A stretch of DNA of 64,000 nt from Neelides folsomi (GCA_034687125.1 JAQGBZ010000014.1:248001-312000); one strand, 5' to 3'. Counted from the stretch's first letter, positions 27,299-41,600 are shown. The notes: generated by a model not told the origin, from the letters alone. Translations and numbers: made by a program.

Positions 27299-30200
27299 AT
27301 GTCTGAAGACGGAGCCAACTCCGACTTCACTCTCTTGTACAATGGTTCAGACGGAAATCTGACGGGAAATGAAACATCTGAGATGGAGATGCATCACGAT
27401 TCCCAGGCTCCTTGGTGGCTCTATCTCCTCGTCCAAGTTCTCTACGCCATCGTCTGTATCGTCGGGTATCGTTTATTTAATATTCTATACCCGCTTTGTA
27501 CACCACTCTCCGTATTTCGACTTTCTCTCCTTTACATGAAACACTATTTACTCCCTTTCTTTATACAAAATACTCCACTAACAAACAAGTAGATATTTAT
27601 TTTGGATATTTTAACATAAATTACAATATGGTACTTATCGTTAGATTGTTTTTTACATATAAGTAAATAAATAGGTAATTTTATGAATAAATTATACTTA
27701 TAATTTATTATACATTACATCCCGTAAATCGTAAATGGTTTTATAACTTATAATCATTTTATATGCCTAATACGATGTACAGTATTTACGTGAGTAAATG
27801 ATCAAAGAGCTTCCTACACTAAATTTTGCAAATATTGACTCAAAGTCAGTAAGGACTTATATATTTTGCTCTTACAATATACCAAGGTATTGGTATTAAA
27901 CGTGCTTTATTAGACAATCTAATATATTCTGATACTAATATATTATAAGTATAGAAACTCTTGGTACTTTCGGCAAATGAATGAAGGAAATGACCAATGG
28001 TGTGTGAAGAATGAGAAAGCATGTGGGCGTTTCATAATTTGCTCATTCAAAATTAGCTGGGTACAAAGGGGAGGTAGAGATCGTAAAGTTGAGTTTGAGG
28101 TGTCACCATAAAAATGATTTATTGGGATGTTAATTGTGATTCAAATGCAGGCTTTGCGGGAATACCCTTGTCATCTACGTCGTCTACCGATTCTCGAAAA
28201 TGAAAACGGTCACAAACTTGTATCTGGTAAGTTTTGTTTCCAATTTTCCACCCAAGAAGAAACTTATATATTTATTTACCTACCTCAGTCCTGGCGGCTA
28301 TAAATCAATGCATAGCTCCTCAATAAAAGCCCATCCCAAATTTTTTATCATGATTTATAACCGATGAAAGTTTCATAATTGATGCTTTCTCTCTTTTCGG
28401 AAATGTGTGGACTGATATTGGTTTTCTCCCTATAGGTGAACTTGGCTATAGCGGATGAATGTTTCCTGGTAAGTCGACCCATTTCTCTTATCACCATTTT
28501 TGGATTCAATTTGGGAAATTGGTTCAGGATTTCATTAGGGTTTTTGAAGAGTTATGAATGTTTACAGTTCATTTAAGATTTAGTGTAAGTAAATTATAAT
28601 GCCCTCCAAATGCCATCACCACCGGAATTCATAAAAATTGAAAATATCCAGGTGGGGATCCCGTTCCTTATTACGACAGCTTCCCTTGGATATTGGCCGT
28701 TTGGGAAAATGATCTGCAAAGTTTATTTCACAACGACGTCGATCAATCAATTCACTTCGTCAATGTTTCTCCTTATCATGTCTGCGGATCGGTGAGTTCA
28801 AAAACAATTCTTTTTTATCCCCATATTATCCAGCTTTGTTAATATCTTTCCAAAACTTAGGTTGTATAACAGCAAAAACAAATTCAAAACAATTTACAAA
28901 TTCCTAATAATTTCCTTAAAAGTATTAAAAGTACAAATTGTATGAAGGCGTATTTTGAATAATGAATTAAATATTTTGCAACAAATATATAATTTTGCAA
29001 ATACAAAGTTCTCATTGCAAACTTTCGTAGTTAGTTGGATTAGCACGTTGAAGGTAATGAATTTGAGCAATCCTCTAAATATTGCGTGTCACTTCAAATA
29101 AATGTACAACGATACTCGGGCGTTCCATCGGTTCCGTCCGTACAAATGTCGTGGTTGAGTTTGACAAAGCAAGAGCCGCTATGTAGAAATAATCATATGA
29201 TGTATTAAATATAGAGTGAATTATGTATAGGTTCATGAGGTTCACAATTAAGTCGTGAAGCCGAAATTGAACTCCACACTCTCATTGACTTACATAAATA
29301 CGTATGAGTAAGTCAAAGTTGATTTTTAGGAGAAAGTGAAGGTAAGCATGCGAAGGGAATGTTTAGTAAATAATGAGAGGACCTTCCATTTCTATTAGGG
29401 GCGAAATAAGGTTAATTCGGAATTAGTTTTCCTTTACCCGGGGATCGGATGATAGGAGAGTTGTGTTTTAACAAATAACTTCTCTTTATTCCCTTCCTGA
29501 GCCAAAGTTGTCCGACTTCCGCCAGGCGAGACCTCCCTATAAGACCCAAATGGTTAGAGAACATGCGAGGGGCCATTATGATCCCTCCATACGATCCTCT
29601 TATGATCCGTCCATGGCGGAGTATGGAAAGCATTCCCAGGGTTCTTTGGGAATCTGTATGAGAATATCTTTGGCTCTGCGGGGTTCCTTGGGTGGGAATG
29701 GAGCTTGTCGGTGAAGTGATGGAAGTGTGGAGGATGTCCCATTCTCTCACTCTACGAGCTTCTTCTTTCTCAGATACTTGGCAGTTTGTCACCCGATCAA
29801 CGCGCCGAAGTACAGGACGCCTCTCATCGCCAAGTTTGTGGCTCTCACGGCCTGGACACTGTCGGCCCTCTTCATGGTCCCAATCTTCATGTATGCCAGC
29901 ACGGTGGAACTGGAGATTGGAAAGGCGCCGGACATAAGATATTCTGTGAGAAACTCGATCTTTTCTCTGGAGAATTAACATACTTATGCTTACCATTCCG
30001 AGTGGAGTATTCATCTTTTATTTTTCTTCTCCTTCAAATGCTTCCTTTTATTCCATTGGATTCAAATTGAATGTCTTCAAGACAAGATACTTTTTATTGT
30101 ACATGGATATTACATTTGCTATGCACACTGTACTTACTCTACATACAACATCCATAATGCATTATACTATTTAGGTATAAGTACAATTATATAGTAGAGT

Positions 30201-33200
30201 GTACTTGCTAGATACTTAGGTATGTGAAGCTTTATATAAATATCTTTTGCAAAAATTGCATGTGTCTTGAATGAATAGAATATTTATACTTATATTTGCC
30301 CTGTATACTAGTAAATCTTTTGTAGTTTTAATAACGGAAATAAATAAATTATAGTAATATTGTATATCCTTATACTAAACATACATAGAGTACTATGGTA
30401 TACATAAATATTCCTATAATATAATATAATATGTTCATCTTATTGTACTATACAGTTATATTAGCTAATTGTGTAAAGTAAACATAAAAAGATGCATTAT
30501 TTTCGATTCTATAATTATATTACCTAGTACTAGTACTATAAAAGAATATATAATACGATGTATGTAAATATAAGCATATTTGCAAATGCAATCATTCACA
30601 ATATGGTTTTTATGAACAAAGAAAGATATTGGATATGTTGGGTTGCTTTTTGTAAAGGTTATAATATTATTATTTTGCTCCACATTCTTATATTATATAA
30701 CAATTTAGACAATCTTGGTTCAAAATTTCCATTATTCATCTTTTCCCCGGAGAACTGAGAAAATTGGTCTCATTGATTAATCTGCCCGGATCTATGCATG
30801 TACAAAAAGTATCATTATGAAAATGGAGCACTTTCCATTATTCGTCAGAAGGTGCATTAGGCCCTGAGTGAAGCTCTCCATGTGATGAGCTCGCCTTCTC
30901 CATTATTAAATTAGGTTATTTAAATATCTCTCTTGTTTATCTCCAACAGATCAACTGCAACATTTTTTGGCCAGACAGCGGGTTCATCTTCAACATGAAC
31001 GGACAGAAGACGTTCACTTTGTATTCCTTTTTCTTGGGCTTTGCCATTCCACTCATTCTGATCATGGTGTTTTATGTATTGGTAATTCTCCGTCTTCGAA
31101 CGGTGGGTCCCAAGAGGCGCGGAGGGAAAGGGGCCAAAGGAGCGTCGGAGCCAAACAATCAGACGAACAATCGGGCCAAAGAAAGGAAAAAGTCTCATAG
31201 GAAAGTGACGAAATTGGTCCTCACTGTCATCACCATATATTTCCTATGCTGGTTTCCATACTGGATGGCTCAGGTTTGTTCTTATTTATGACCTCTTTGA
31301 ACATTTGAATTTCAAAACAATTCAATTCTCTTTCAAGTGTGTAATAAGATTTGTACCTGTGAGATCTTACATACAATTCAACACTTACACTGGTACAATA
31401 TTCAGAATGTTTTTGCTCAAAATGGAATTTTTTTATCCTAAAAGAAATATTTATTGCAAATTGAATTTGAATTGAATTGAAAATCAATAAATAGCTTTAA
31501 TAAATATTATTACATACAATTACATAAATGAAACAAAGTCAAAGTTGATATTAAGTATGTATGCACTATGTACCTATGCAATGCTTATTTTTATTTGAAT
31601 TGTAGATTTCTTATATCCTACACCTTACTGCGTATACACTATAACATATACAGATATTTTAATAATAAAATATTGTGATTTTCAGCTCATACTCATTTAT
31701 TCAGAAGGACACACATCAAACATCATTTTCTTGCTTGTGGGATGTTTAAGCTATTCAAATAGCGCCATGAACCCGTGAGTTCCCTCAACTTAAAAAAATC
31801 CCATTAAATAAAGTAAGATAATTAATTTAATTGGCTTGAGCAGGATTCTCTACGCTTTCCTCTCGGATAACTTCAAAAAGAGCTTCCTCAAGGCGTGCAC
31901 TTGTGCGGGGAGACAGGTCGGTTCCGGATTATTACAGACACTCCATACAGAACTTGTTTCACGTCCCACTTTATCTTCCTCTTCGCCCATTTAATCTAAA
32001 TTGATTTATTATGGCATTTTCTCAAGTTTTCTATTTACGCTGAAGCTGCTTCGGCTGTGGCTTCGAATCCCCCAGATTTGATCCCGAAATCCTCCCAGTC
32101 TCCCTTAATGTCTTAAATACGATTCTGCTTGAGAGAACGGGATGAATTTTGTATGAATAATCATCTTTTTAAGAGGAACTTCAAGGAATGAAGTCCTTTA
32201 ATAAAAGAGGGCTTTAATTTTATAAGGAAGGTAGGAAATGGCCCTCCTGGAGGAATTTCCCTCTTACCTTCTTTAAACCTTAAATATTTAATGGGGTTGA
32301 GCCGCTCATGAGATGAATAAAGGAGACTTTCTCCGCTTTAAACCACTAGATCTGGATTTTTCCTTTCTCTCACAAAACAAATGTTTGCTTCTAAAAGTTC
32401 TTGATTCCTTTGCAAATATTAGCACTTGGGAGTTTTTAATTAGATTTACTCAAATATGACAATGTGAGAGGATTTGATATTTCCATTACCTCTATGTGAT
32501 CCGTGCTTCGTGCTAACATAAGTAATATGTAAAGTATACTCATTATGTAAATAAATATCTTAAATACTTATAAATATTTACTCACATATTATACAATATT
32601 CTGATATATTCTGAAATCTGATACATTTCATTTTCTGGTATGTTTAAGATACTACCCTTAATCCATACCTATTTATCTACTATTGCATGTTCCTATACGA
32701 TTAAGTCATTCTCTGTATAATCAGTTCCTACAGATAGTAAATACAGTTAGTAGTTATTCATATTAAAGTTGATAATATTTACTTTTTACTTGATATTTAT
32801 GACATTCGAAGAACCTATTTTTCTAGTTCTGTTTGAGTAATTGAAGATCTTTGAATAGATCTAAAAGGACAAATGTATTTCTCATGCATATTTTATGTTA
32901 TTTACATAAAAATTTAAGGGAGAAAGGAATGAAATGCAGAAGGTCTTCAACCTCTATAAAAATCCTTTCTATTTCACTTCAAGAGATAACCAGAAAGAAA
33001 GAGAAATACTTCCACGAAGTCTCCGTCAAAAGAAGAGCGAACGTGTAGTTGAAATGCCAATTCGAGGAAAATATATTGCTTATTTCTTTTTTTTCACTCG
33101 ATTATGGAAATGAAGGGTGAGAAAAGAATGGCAAGCTTTTGCTCAAATGGCCATTCCAGTCAATCATAAAAAGAAATAAATAATATTTAAACATTGGCAT

Positions 33201-33829
33201 ATTCATACATTTGAAGACAAATGAATAAAATACGAGATGAAATGAATGGAAAGAATGTAAAAAAGGAAGTTTGAATACCTATTCCATTCTTATAATAATA
33301 CTACTTAATAAGTAATATGACAAAGTCGGGTTCATTTCTGCTTTTATATAACATAAAATAAGGTTCCTCCATGTAGGCAATCAAAAGCCAAGTAGAGGAA
33401 ATTACAAAGTATTGCGCCTCTATCGACATTTAGCCCCAATTTCGATCCAATTCCAATTCCTCCGCATTTCCTTCATAGGTTTTTAACTTCCATATTCCGC
33501 CTATTGAAGACCTGTCACTCAAATTACTTTTTTCTTTACAGGATGGAAACGCTGTTCTTCATATTGAAAATTCCGTGTTTCCGCGAAAGAAGTCTGGATC
33601 TGAATGTAGGCAAACAGGGTCAAAGGGGGCGAGTTCGAGTCGTCTTGTCAATTCCATTCCTCCTAAAATTCAGAAAGATGATGATTTTGACTCAGAAGAC
33701 GAAGGAGCGGCGATTCTTAAGAAATCTTACGAGGACTCCGCAATGACATCGAGGTCAGGAGTGTCGGAAATATCCAAAATAACACAAGAAACGTTTATTC
33801 AAGACGGAGTTCATGTCACAGCACTTTAA
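27299..33829 (+). CDS. AstC-R: Allatostatin-C (somatostatin-like) receptor, rhodopsin-class GPCR
   Basis: This neuropeptide receptor is a seven-helix plasma-membrane GPCR of the arthropod AstC / vertebrate somatostatin receptor group, expected to couple to Gi/o. Exons: 27299-27465, 28151-28226, 28436-28468, 28652-28791, 29774-29945, 30950-31273, 31686-31774, 31844-31916, 33542-33829, giving 453 aa with every junction in phase. The N terminus has three N-glycosylation sites (NGS, NLT, NET). Family hallmarks seen in order are MKTVTNLYLVNLAIADECFL (TM2), the TM3 cysteine in MICKVYF, SADRYLAVCHP (DRY), YRTPLIAKF, the ECL2 cysteine in INCNIFWPD, a basic third loop leading into RKVTKLVLTVITIYFLCWFPYW (CWxP), and [23 protein letters not shown] (NPxxY). 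These closely follow Drosophila AstC-R1/R2 as I remember them. The tail is encoded by a separate last exon and ends VTAL, a class I PDZ-ligand pattern. The third exon is only 33 bp. The start follows an acceptor by two bases, so 5' exons lie upstream. Confidence 0.95.
29946..30949 (+). other. Longest internal AstC-R intron before the tail, with cryptic simple repeats
   Basis: This is the intron between receptor exons 5 and 6. From about 30080 to 30560 it is made of TA-rich words (TAGGTA, TATAC, ATACATA) like those scattered elsewhere in the window. No coding content was found. Confidence 0.6.
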
Positions 33830-34667
33830 AATGCAACTTAATTATTACGTACAGTATTTATTCACATTCATATTCCAATGGTTCGCACGAATTGTTAATT
33901 AGTTTTTCACATTATAATTTTAATCACATTTATAGTGATAATTAATGAGGACTCTTATTAATAATGATTCTTATCTCTTAATATTAGCAAAGTAAAAATG
34001 CTTAAGTGTAACATCACAATCGGCTAAAGTGATTCAATAGTTAACGTATTAAACAAATATACTATCTGTATATATAACACTTACTAATATTCAAAAGCTG
34101 TATTTAAACACATGTCATAAAATAACTAAACCTTAAGTATAAAATAAATACACACACACTTAATTGTACTTTTAAGTATATAATTTTATTATCTTCAACA
34201 TAGAATAATTTAATATTTTATGATATTACATATGTACATACAAAATTTACCATATAGCCCTATACGCTTAGGTACGATGTTTTCGTAAGATGATCATTTG
34301 TCGAGGCCAAATTATTTTCATGATTAGTGTTATTATAAATATAACATTATGTATATCGAATACTCAACCTTAAGTAATAAAACAATTTATTTATAATATA
34401 TGGTAATAAATAAATAGTAAATCATTCAAAGTATGTTTAGTGAATTTTATACAAACAATAATCAAAGACTTTAAAGCCATCAACTTATTACCTACCTAAT
34501 TAACTCTTTTATTATGTTTTATGCTTTCCCCAATATTTAAAGCCAAATTATAATCATAATTTCACCTGTAAATGAGTTTAAAATTAATAATTAATTACAA
34601 ATAAAATGACTTTATAATGCAATTTGTATAATAATAATATTTTTATGAATATAATTTTTATGAGTAG
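33830..34667. other. 3' flank of AstC-R, AT-rich
   Basis: Very AT-rich sequence after the receptor stop codon, probably containing its 3' UTR. Several AATAAA-type signals occur (for example near 34143), so the real cleavage site cannot be chosen. Confidence 0.4.
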
Positions 34668-34669
34668 TA

Positions 34670-35260
34670 CAGGGCATTTAGGATCAATGTCCCACCTTTT
34701 ATAACCAAAGAACTTTAAAACTAATTAACGTAGTTCATTTTAGTAAGTTGCGCCTTGTGGGGCAACATATTAACTATCTTGAAACTAGCTATCAGATGAA
34801 CTAAGCAAAGTCAAAAGAAACGACAAGAGCTTTTACCAACAGTTCCTGGATTTCTCATTTTCTTTATTTAAAACGGAAATTGCTCTTAGCGACGATTTGC
34901 AATAATTTCATTGTTGAACAAATTCAAGATCGTGTTTAAAACATACATTTGGAACCAATTTCATCAACAAACAATAGCATATGATTTGAATAACGCTCAC
35001 ACAAGTGTTTATAAGATGTTATTGCTCAGATAAATCAATTTATTTTAACTAACATTAAGAGATATTCAGGAGCATAAAGGTTCAAGTGGACATCTATCCT
35101 AAAGGTCTTGCTAAAGGTTCTTTTGATTTCGATTAGTGGGTTCAATAATTAGCTTCAAGATAGTTAATTTATTGCCCCTCAAGGTGCAACTTACTGAAAT
35201 AAATTACGTTAATTAGTTTAAAATTTCTTTGCTTATAAAAGGTCGATCCTAAACGCCCTG
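34670..35260. mobile_element. Tc1/mariner-type MITE with arms of about 150 bp
   Basis: The element begins TA|CAGGGCATTTAGGATC (34668) and ends GATCCTAAACGCCCTG|TA (35262). The left arm (to about 34830) and right arm (from about 35115) align as imperfect reverse complements along almost their whole length. Shared blocks include ACTAATTAACGTA, AGTAAGTTGC and TTAACTATCTTGAA. TA flanks on both sides match Tc1/mariner target-site duplication. The roughly 280-bp middle has no coding capacity, so it was mobilised in trans. Arm divergence suggests a moderately old insertion. Confidence 0.85.
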
Positions 35261-35262
35261 TA

Positions 35263-38200
35263 CTCTATATTATGTAATAGTAATAAATAATTAATATTTA
35301 GAGTAATACAGGTATGTATAGCACTAGCACTATGTAGTTCATATGAATTTACAATGTACAGAGTAATTATGTAAACCAGTACCTAAACATAAACATAAAA
35401 TAAGGAGTTATCTTTCTTCTTATAAATATTTTATATTATTTCTATAAATCTCTAATAAAGTAATATTATGCATTCGAATTATTCGTGATCGCCATAAATG
35501 GATACGACTTAAATGACCTGTTCACTAACTTCACTATTCATTTTTATTGGCAAGATAATAAAATATTTCTCTCATCTATTTAATTTTTATTTTAATAATC
35601 GTTTTAATAACTTTTCAATGGAATACTAAATTTTAACTTTACATTTATTATACATACATATATATATATAGTATTGTAAGATTCGATTACAAAAAACTGG
35701 GTCAAAATGGAAACCTTTAAATGTCAATAATTTGCCGGACAAAATACAGCGTGAAATTATATATTAATAAATATAAGATACAACTTGATGTTATTAAATT
35801 ACATCCTTCGAATATTATTAATACAGAATGAAATAACTTTAATAAACAAGTAAGTAAAAGAATCCTAATACATAGCGTATAGTAATAACTAAAAATCATA
35901 AAGTACGAGTACATAATATTAATATACATTACATAACATTTAACATACAAAAGGTTCAGTTTATAATAATATTTATATTATTTAATATGCGTATTATATA
36001 CATAGCTTATTTAGTATGTTACCTATTATAAATATATATAATGTATACCAACTACCAACAACTGTTATGTAGCATGTATTGTATGGATGTAATTCTTAGC
36101 CTTTTCGTGTATATTTGATTTAATATGGACAAATCAATGTTTTATTCTTTATGATTCCATAATATTTTCAATGTAATATTACAATACCTATGTTATATTA
36201 TTACATGTTAGAAACTAAATGGTTTTAATCTATACATAAAGGCACTTTTATATAACGTTCATGAGTATTTAATTGTTAAATATCAAATTATTAAAAGAAA
36301 TAAATGAAAGTGAAAAACTTATTATATAGAAGCTTTTTATCATGAAAACGGGAATAAAATTAATTAGACATTTGAACATTCCGCTACTTTACAAAGTCAA
36401 AGAACCGGTGCAATGTAACGTTCTGTATGTGTTAACGCTATCATCAATCATTTCCATTTTGTGCATTAAAAATCAAAAACGTAACATTTTTGTTTTACTG
36501 TAATTGATAAAAAATCTCAAAAATAATTATCCAATGTTCCGGGTTTAATTTCGAGGAATATTTCAAATTAAACTATAAATTATAAAATCATAATAAATAT
36601 TATTCATACTTTAATATCTTATTAATATGTCTATTTGTAGTGGCATTGTTATAACTTATAACATGGAGTATAATGAAATAATGATTATAATCAACTAAAA
36701 AGAAATTCTTGAAGTTTTCAATTTTAATCAAACCCTTAATTACAATGTGGTTAAATCTTATTTGCATAATTCAATTCCATTTCTTATTCAACTTTTATAT
36801 AATGGCCCAAATAATTACATATTGCTTTATCAGATTATCAGTAAAAACAACAAAAATGTATAATAATTACAAAATTACATTCTCGTGTCCACTCACATTT
36901 AAGTAAAAAAGATTTTATATAAACGACTTTTCTCATCATTGCTCTTTTTAATAAACGCCTTTTCATTATGTGTGTGGAAATGTTGGGATGCGCGTCACTC
37001 CGTGGAGCCATTACTCCTAATCATTATATCATTGTCTTCATTGCATTGTATTTAACTAGCATTGTGGGCGAACAAGGAAATTGCAGATATAGGAAAAACC
37101 ATGTATGAATCTCACCTTGATGGTCTGAAGATTGGAAGGGGAAAGAAATCAAGGTCTTTGCTTTAACCTACACATCCAGTCTGCAAAGTCCATTCCATTC
37201 ACTTTATACTTTTCAATATTCGCCAATTGGTTGCTTTCGCTATTGCTGTGACTGTGATTGTGTACATTCCTCCTTCTCTGCATTCCATTCCAGTCAATTG
37301 ATTCATACAATTCTGTCCACACTCTGCTAGCTCTCTCATAATACCAATTTTTAATTCCTTCAAAGGTGAGAGGTAATCACGTTTATTCACCTTGTATGGG
37401 TACATTAGACAATTGTATACAGTTGATAATATATTTATAATTGTTTTTAAGAATAAAAAGATAATAGGATTTAAGAGTGTGTAATTATTGCATTTAAATT
37501 GAAGAGTTTTTTTAACGATGTAAAGAGTTTAAGTGTTTAGAAGTGTTTAGTGTTTAGAAGCATTTAGGTAATTGTTTATAATTTTAGATTTACAAACAAT
37601 TGGGTTTATTTATTTTTGTGTGTATACTTTTCATTTATCTAATGTTTATTAAAAGAATGCAACTGAAACTGAAATGTTAATATAACATTTAATACCATAC
37701 ATTAATTGAATAGGCTAAACCTTATCATTTGGAGAATTTCCTCAAATTATCAGCATTTGAGAGATAGTAACAATTCATCATAATTGTTAATTATTTAGTA
37801 TAATTTAACGGGCAACTCTCATAATTTGGATATTTATAGGAACGATAAGGAAAAATAATATTAATTAATTAGGATTTCCCTTCAGTATCAGTTAAAATTC
37901 CAAGTGTTTAACCACAAACTGGCAAAAGAGCCCTTCAGATAATGCCGACTCAATGAAAGATATCGCCATATAAGGAATTCCATCAAAATTGTGAGTCTTC
38001 CCAATATAATAACATAAGTAAAAAGACAAAGCAGTTGGGAGAAGAAAAGATATTTCCCACGCTCTGACCAACCAAATAACAAAAGTCGACAAATATCAAG
38101 TATTCAAAATAAAAGTAATCATAATAAGCATGTGAGCAATACAAGCAATACATGGATATATTATTTTTAATGATGATGGTGTTTTGAGCGGAAGTTGAAG

Positions 38201-38650
38201 AAATTAGAATTTAACCCTTAAATTTGTTAGTCACCCACATGGAGCCATACTTGAATACGTACATAAATATGTATATCCTTTAGTAGTATATCTACATGTA
38301 TATAGGAAGTTGTATTTGGCAGTGAGACATTAAATAGGAAATATTATTTATAGCTCATCCTACGGTGGGGAATGTTTGGGGTATTGAACAGACACGTGAA
38401 GTTGTTTCTTAAACTGTATGTAATATTGGTTTGATAGGGCGATGGAATCAAAGTTATAAGGAGTTGGGAGAAGACAAGCGCAGTGTAGGAGGAACGAAGA
38501 CATCAGGAGGAGAGCCGGACAACAAACTCCAGCAGTAATGTCCTACATTTGACACACATTCTTTCTCTACTCCTCCTTTTATTACACACATTTTAAATTA
38601 CTTCTAATTGTATTCAAGTCTTAAGTATTGGGAAACAAATGGTGAGAGTG
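35263..38650. other. Gene-poor stretch between AstC-R and ABHD genes
   Basis: AT-rich, with cryptic simple repeats around 35640-36070 and 37500-37560. A GC-richer segment near 38440-38540 lies just upstream of the ABHD start and may be an untranslated exon or promoter; no coding frame was found in it. Confidence 0.4.
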
Positions 38651-38657
38651 ATTTGAA

Positions 38658-38696
38658 TGTTCAGAATTCGTCCAAAAGAAAAGAAAGATGATTGAA
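38658..38696 (+). promoter_or_regulatory. Upstream ORF overlapping the ABHD start codon
   Basis: An ATG at 38658 opens a 12-codon frame (MFRIRPKEKKDD) whose TGA overlaps the main ORF a few bases past the ATG at 38688, in another frame. If the transcript includes this ATG, it should reduce translation from the main start. The transcript start is unknown. Confidence 0.4.
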
Positions 38697-41600
38697 ATTG
38701 ACCCGGTCGACTCTCCTTCTTGGTTCTTCATTGCCTCTGCTGTGTCTACTTTAGCTGCTTTTCTTTCATACTACATTTTCAAAATTGCTCAAGTAAGTTT
38801 TTTTCCATTTCCTTATTAGATTTTTTCCATTGTTTGATCTTAACTTTTTAATATCATTCTATCGCATTTTATTCTTTTACTAAATTTTAACTATGACAAC
38901 TTTTAAGTTCATGGTGGCCACGATCATGTTAAGCCGGTTATGTTAAGAAAAATATCAAAAATCCTATAGCCTGTGAATTATAATAAGTATGATTCAGTCG
39001 TGGTTCGAATCGAATGTAGATGTCCTTTAATGAATATTTAAAGTTGATAAAAAATTAAACTGGTCTAGTGAGGAAAGACAGGTGTGACAATTGCTAATAT
39101 ATTATTCAAATTCAAGATTGTACGTATTAGCTATTATGAATGGTTACAAGTTCATATTAAAAATAAGCTCTAGTGAGTTCTTTAGAAATTCATCAGTGGA
39201 TTAATTTCCAAATACAATACAATGCACAGAAGCATGATGCAGAGATGAATTCAGAGTTCATCGTACGTTCACAACATTCATTAAATGGAACTTTGTATGG
39301 AATAATTGAAGACAAAAGAATTAATCAAATAACCAGAGTGAATTAAAATTGCTCAACTCTCTTCCTCGCGCATAATAAATGTATCGATCGCATATCATAT
39401 TGAGCCGCCTTGATACTCAAACTTGGACCTTTACTCGAGTAAATGTATGTATGTTTCTCATATAGCAGGCACGACATGCTCTCATCTCATGCCGCAAATA
39501 GAGCTAAAAGTGCAAATACTTACCTGTACTTCTAACAATAAGTATGGACTAACCTTCATTTATTAACCATTGCCTCTTAGCACAATAGAGTTGGTAAATA
39601 ATAGATACTAAAATAATCAATTGTCAATAACGTGAAGGCGTATAAGATTGATTTTTGGTCTATCATTCAATCCCCATCCCTTACATATTGTTCAAATAGA
39701 ACAGTGCCAATATAGGTACTAATGGACACTATATGTATTACTTCTTGTTATACTTATTAATTCCCATTCATTGAGTCATAGAGGGATGAGGATGAATTTA
39801 GAGCTGATGAGTTTTAAATGATAATGCTTATTTTTAATTATTTGCAGAAGCCCAGGGTCTACTCAAGCAATGAGCGAATGCTCAAACTTCTGTCCACACT
39901 CAAATGCCTCGATGAGAAATTTTTCCCGTCATGGTTCTGTTGGGAAGGGCGTCTTCAGTCGATCCTCGGTCTCACCATCCGTATCTCAAGCTCAGAGAAG
40001 CTTCCCTACGAGCGCGAGATCTTTAACCTCAGTGATGGAGGTCAACTTGGACTGGACTACTTGCCGCCCAAAGAGACCAACGATGGGTAGGGAATTACAT
40101 AAAATGACTTTCGAAACTCTCCAGATTTCATCTCTTTGCTTTTCCCTCGGAACTTTCCTACAGTTTGGTCATTTCAATAGGAGGGAGAAACTCGTGGTGC
40201 TGATCCTTCCAGGGATGACCAGTTCCTCACAGACCTGCTATGTGAAAACTCTGGCATTGGCTATCCAAGAGACTGGAGCTTACCCTGTTGTTTTTAATAA
40301 TCGAGGCCTGGGAGGAGTTCCATTAAAAGTTGGTCACGCATTCACCATTCATAAATTCATATATTTTTTTTATATTTAAACTACCATTAGCCTCTAAGTA
40401 TAGTATACATTTCAAATTATGTCATTTAAAACCACGAAGGATCGAGATGGGCAAATAATGAATGATAACCTCTCTTAATATAAATTTCATTTATCCAGAC
40501 GCCTCGCACATATTGTGCTACGAAAACTGACGACCTTCAGGCTGTTATCCAACATTTGAAGTCCAAATTTAATAATAGTAAAATGATCGCCATTGGGACA
40601 TCTTTAGGAGGGTGAGTGAAAAAAAACTCAATCAGTTCTGATTAACCAAAATTCTACTAATGAAAAAAAGCTTATTAACTTCTTTAAGCACAGCTTTAAA
40701 ACACATAAAGATGTAGTATAGCCGAATTTATCTTTCATAGTTCTGTATCATTCATTGTACGATACTTTGATGCTTCGATTACTTCGATTCTGCTAATGTT
40801 ATTTCAATTAATGCACAGACATTCATACATTAATTATGCCAATCATGTGATTAAAAATATGAATAACATTCCATTCGTCTCAATGTGCCATTTTGTTGAT
40901 ATCAGAATGATCCTGTGCAATTACTTGAAAACGCATCCAGTAGAAGCCAAAGAGAATTTTCTAACGGCCATGGTCATCTCAATCTGTTGGGATCCATTTG
41001 TGGGAACTGAGTCACTAGAAAACGATTTCGTCAATAAATACGTAGTCAATTATGGAGTCACACAGAATCTGAGACATCTCGCAATCAAATATAAGAAAGT
41101 CCTCGAAGTCCGAAAATGCCTCGATTTCGATAAAATCGGTATTGACTTTTGCTAATACGCAAATCATCGGGCGTTATGATGATTTCCTTTCTCGTCATTC
41201 ATTCATTAAAGGGAATTTATGGATTAATGAATTTTTTATTTATCAGTTGGGTGCAGGACGCTGAGAGAGTTCGATACATGCTTTACGGCCCCGCAGTTTG
41301 GCTATGAGTCTGTTCTCGATTATTACAAATCCGCTACAGTTATTAACGATATTCACAAATTTTCTATTCCCGTAAGTGCAATAAGCAAAAGACTTATTAA
41401 CAAACAAATTCAAACAAATGAAACATTTTTAATTAAACATTGAACATTGCAATATATCATGACTTCATTTACATTCATAAATATTAATATTTCAATTATA
41501 TTTAGGTATTTGGTCTTAATGCTTTGGATGATCCAATGCAACCAGGAGATCGTAAGTTATAATTTTATATACTAAATATTTAACCTTTGCCTTAATATAA

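Noticed and set aside
29412-30014. 200-codon minus-strand open frame
   Set aside because: It is antisense to AstC receptor exon 5, whose plus-strand sequence matches the family exactly; the antisense frame has no domain.
38985-39030. Possible tRNA T-arm (GTGGTTCGAATCGAATG)
   Set aside because: The T-loop-like sequence is present, but no matching acceptor, D-arm or anticodon arm could be folded around it.
40796-41155. 119-codon open frame read as a separate gene
   Set aside because: Only 40906-41138 is coding; it is exon 5 of the ABHD gene, and the upstream part is intron.
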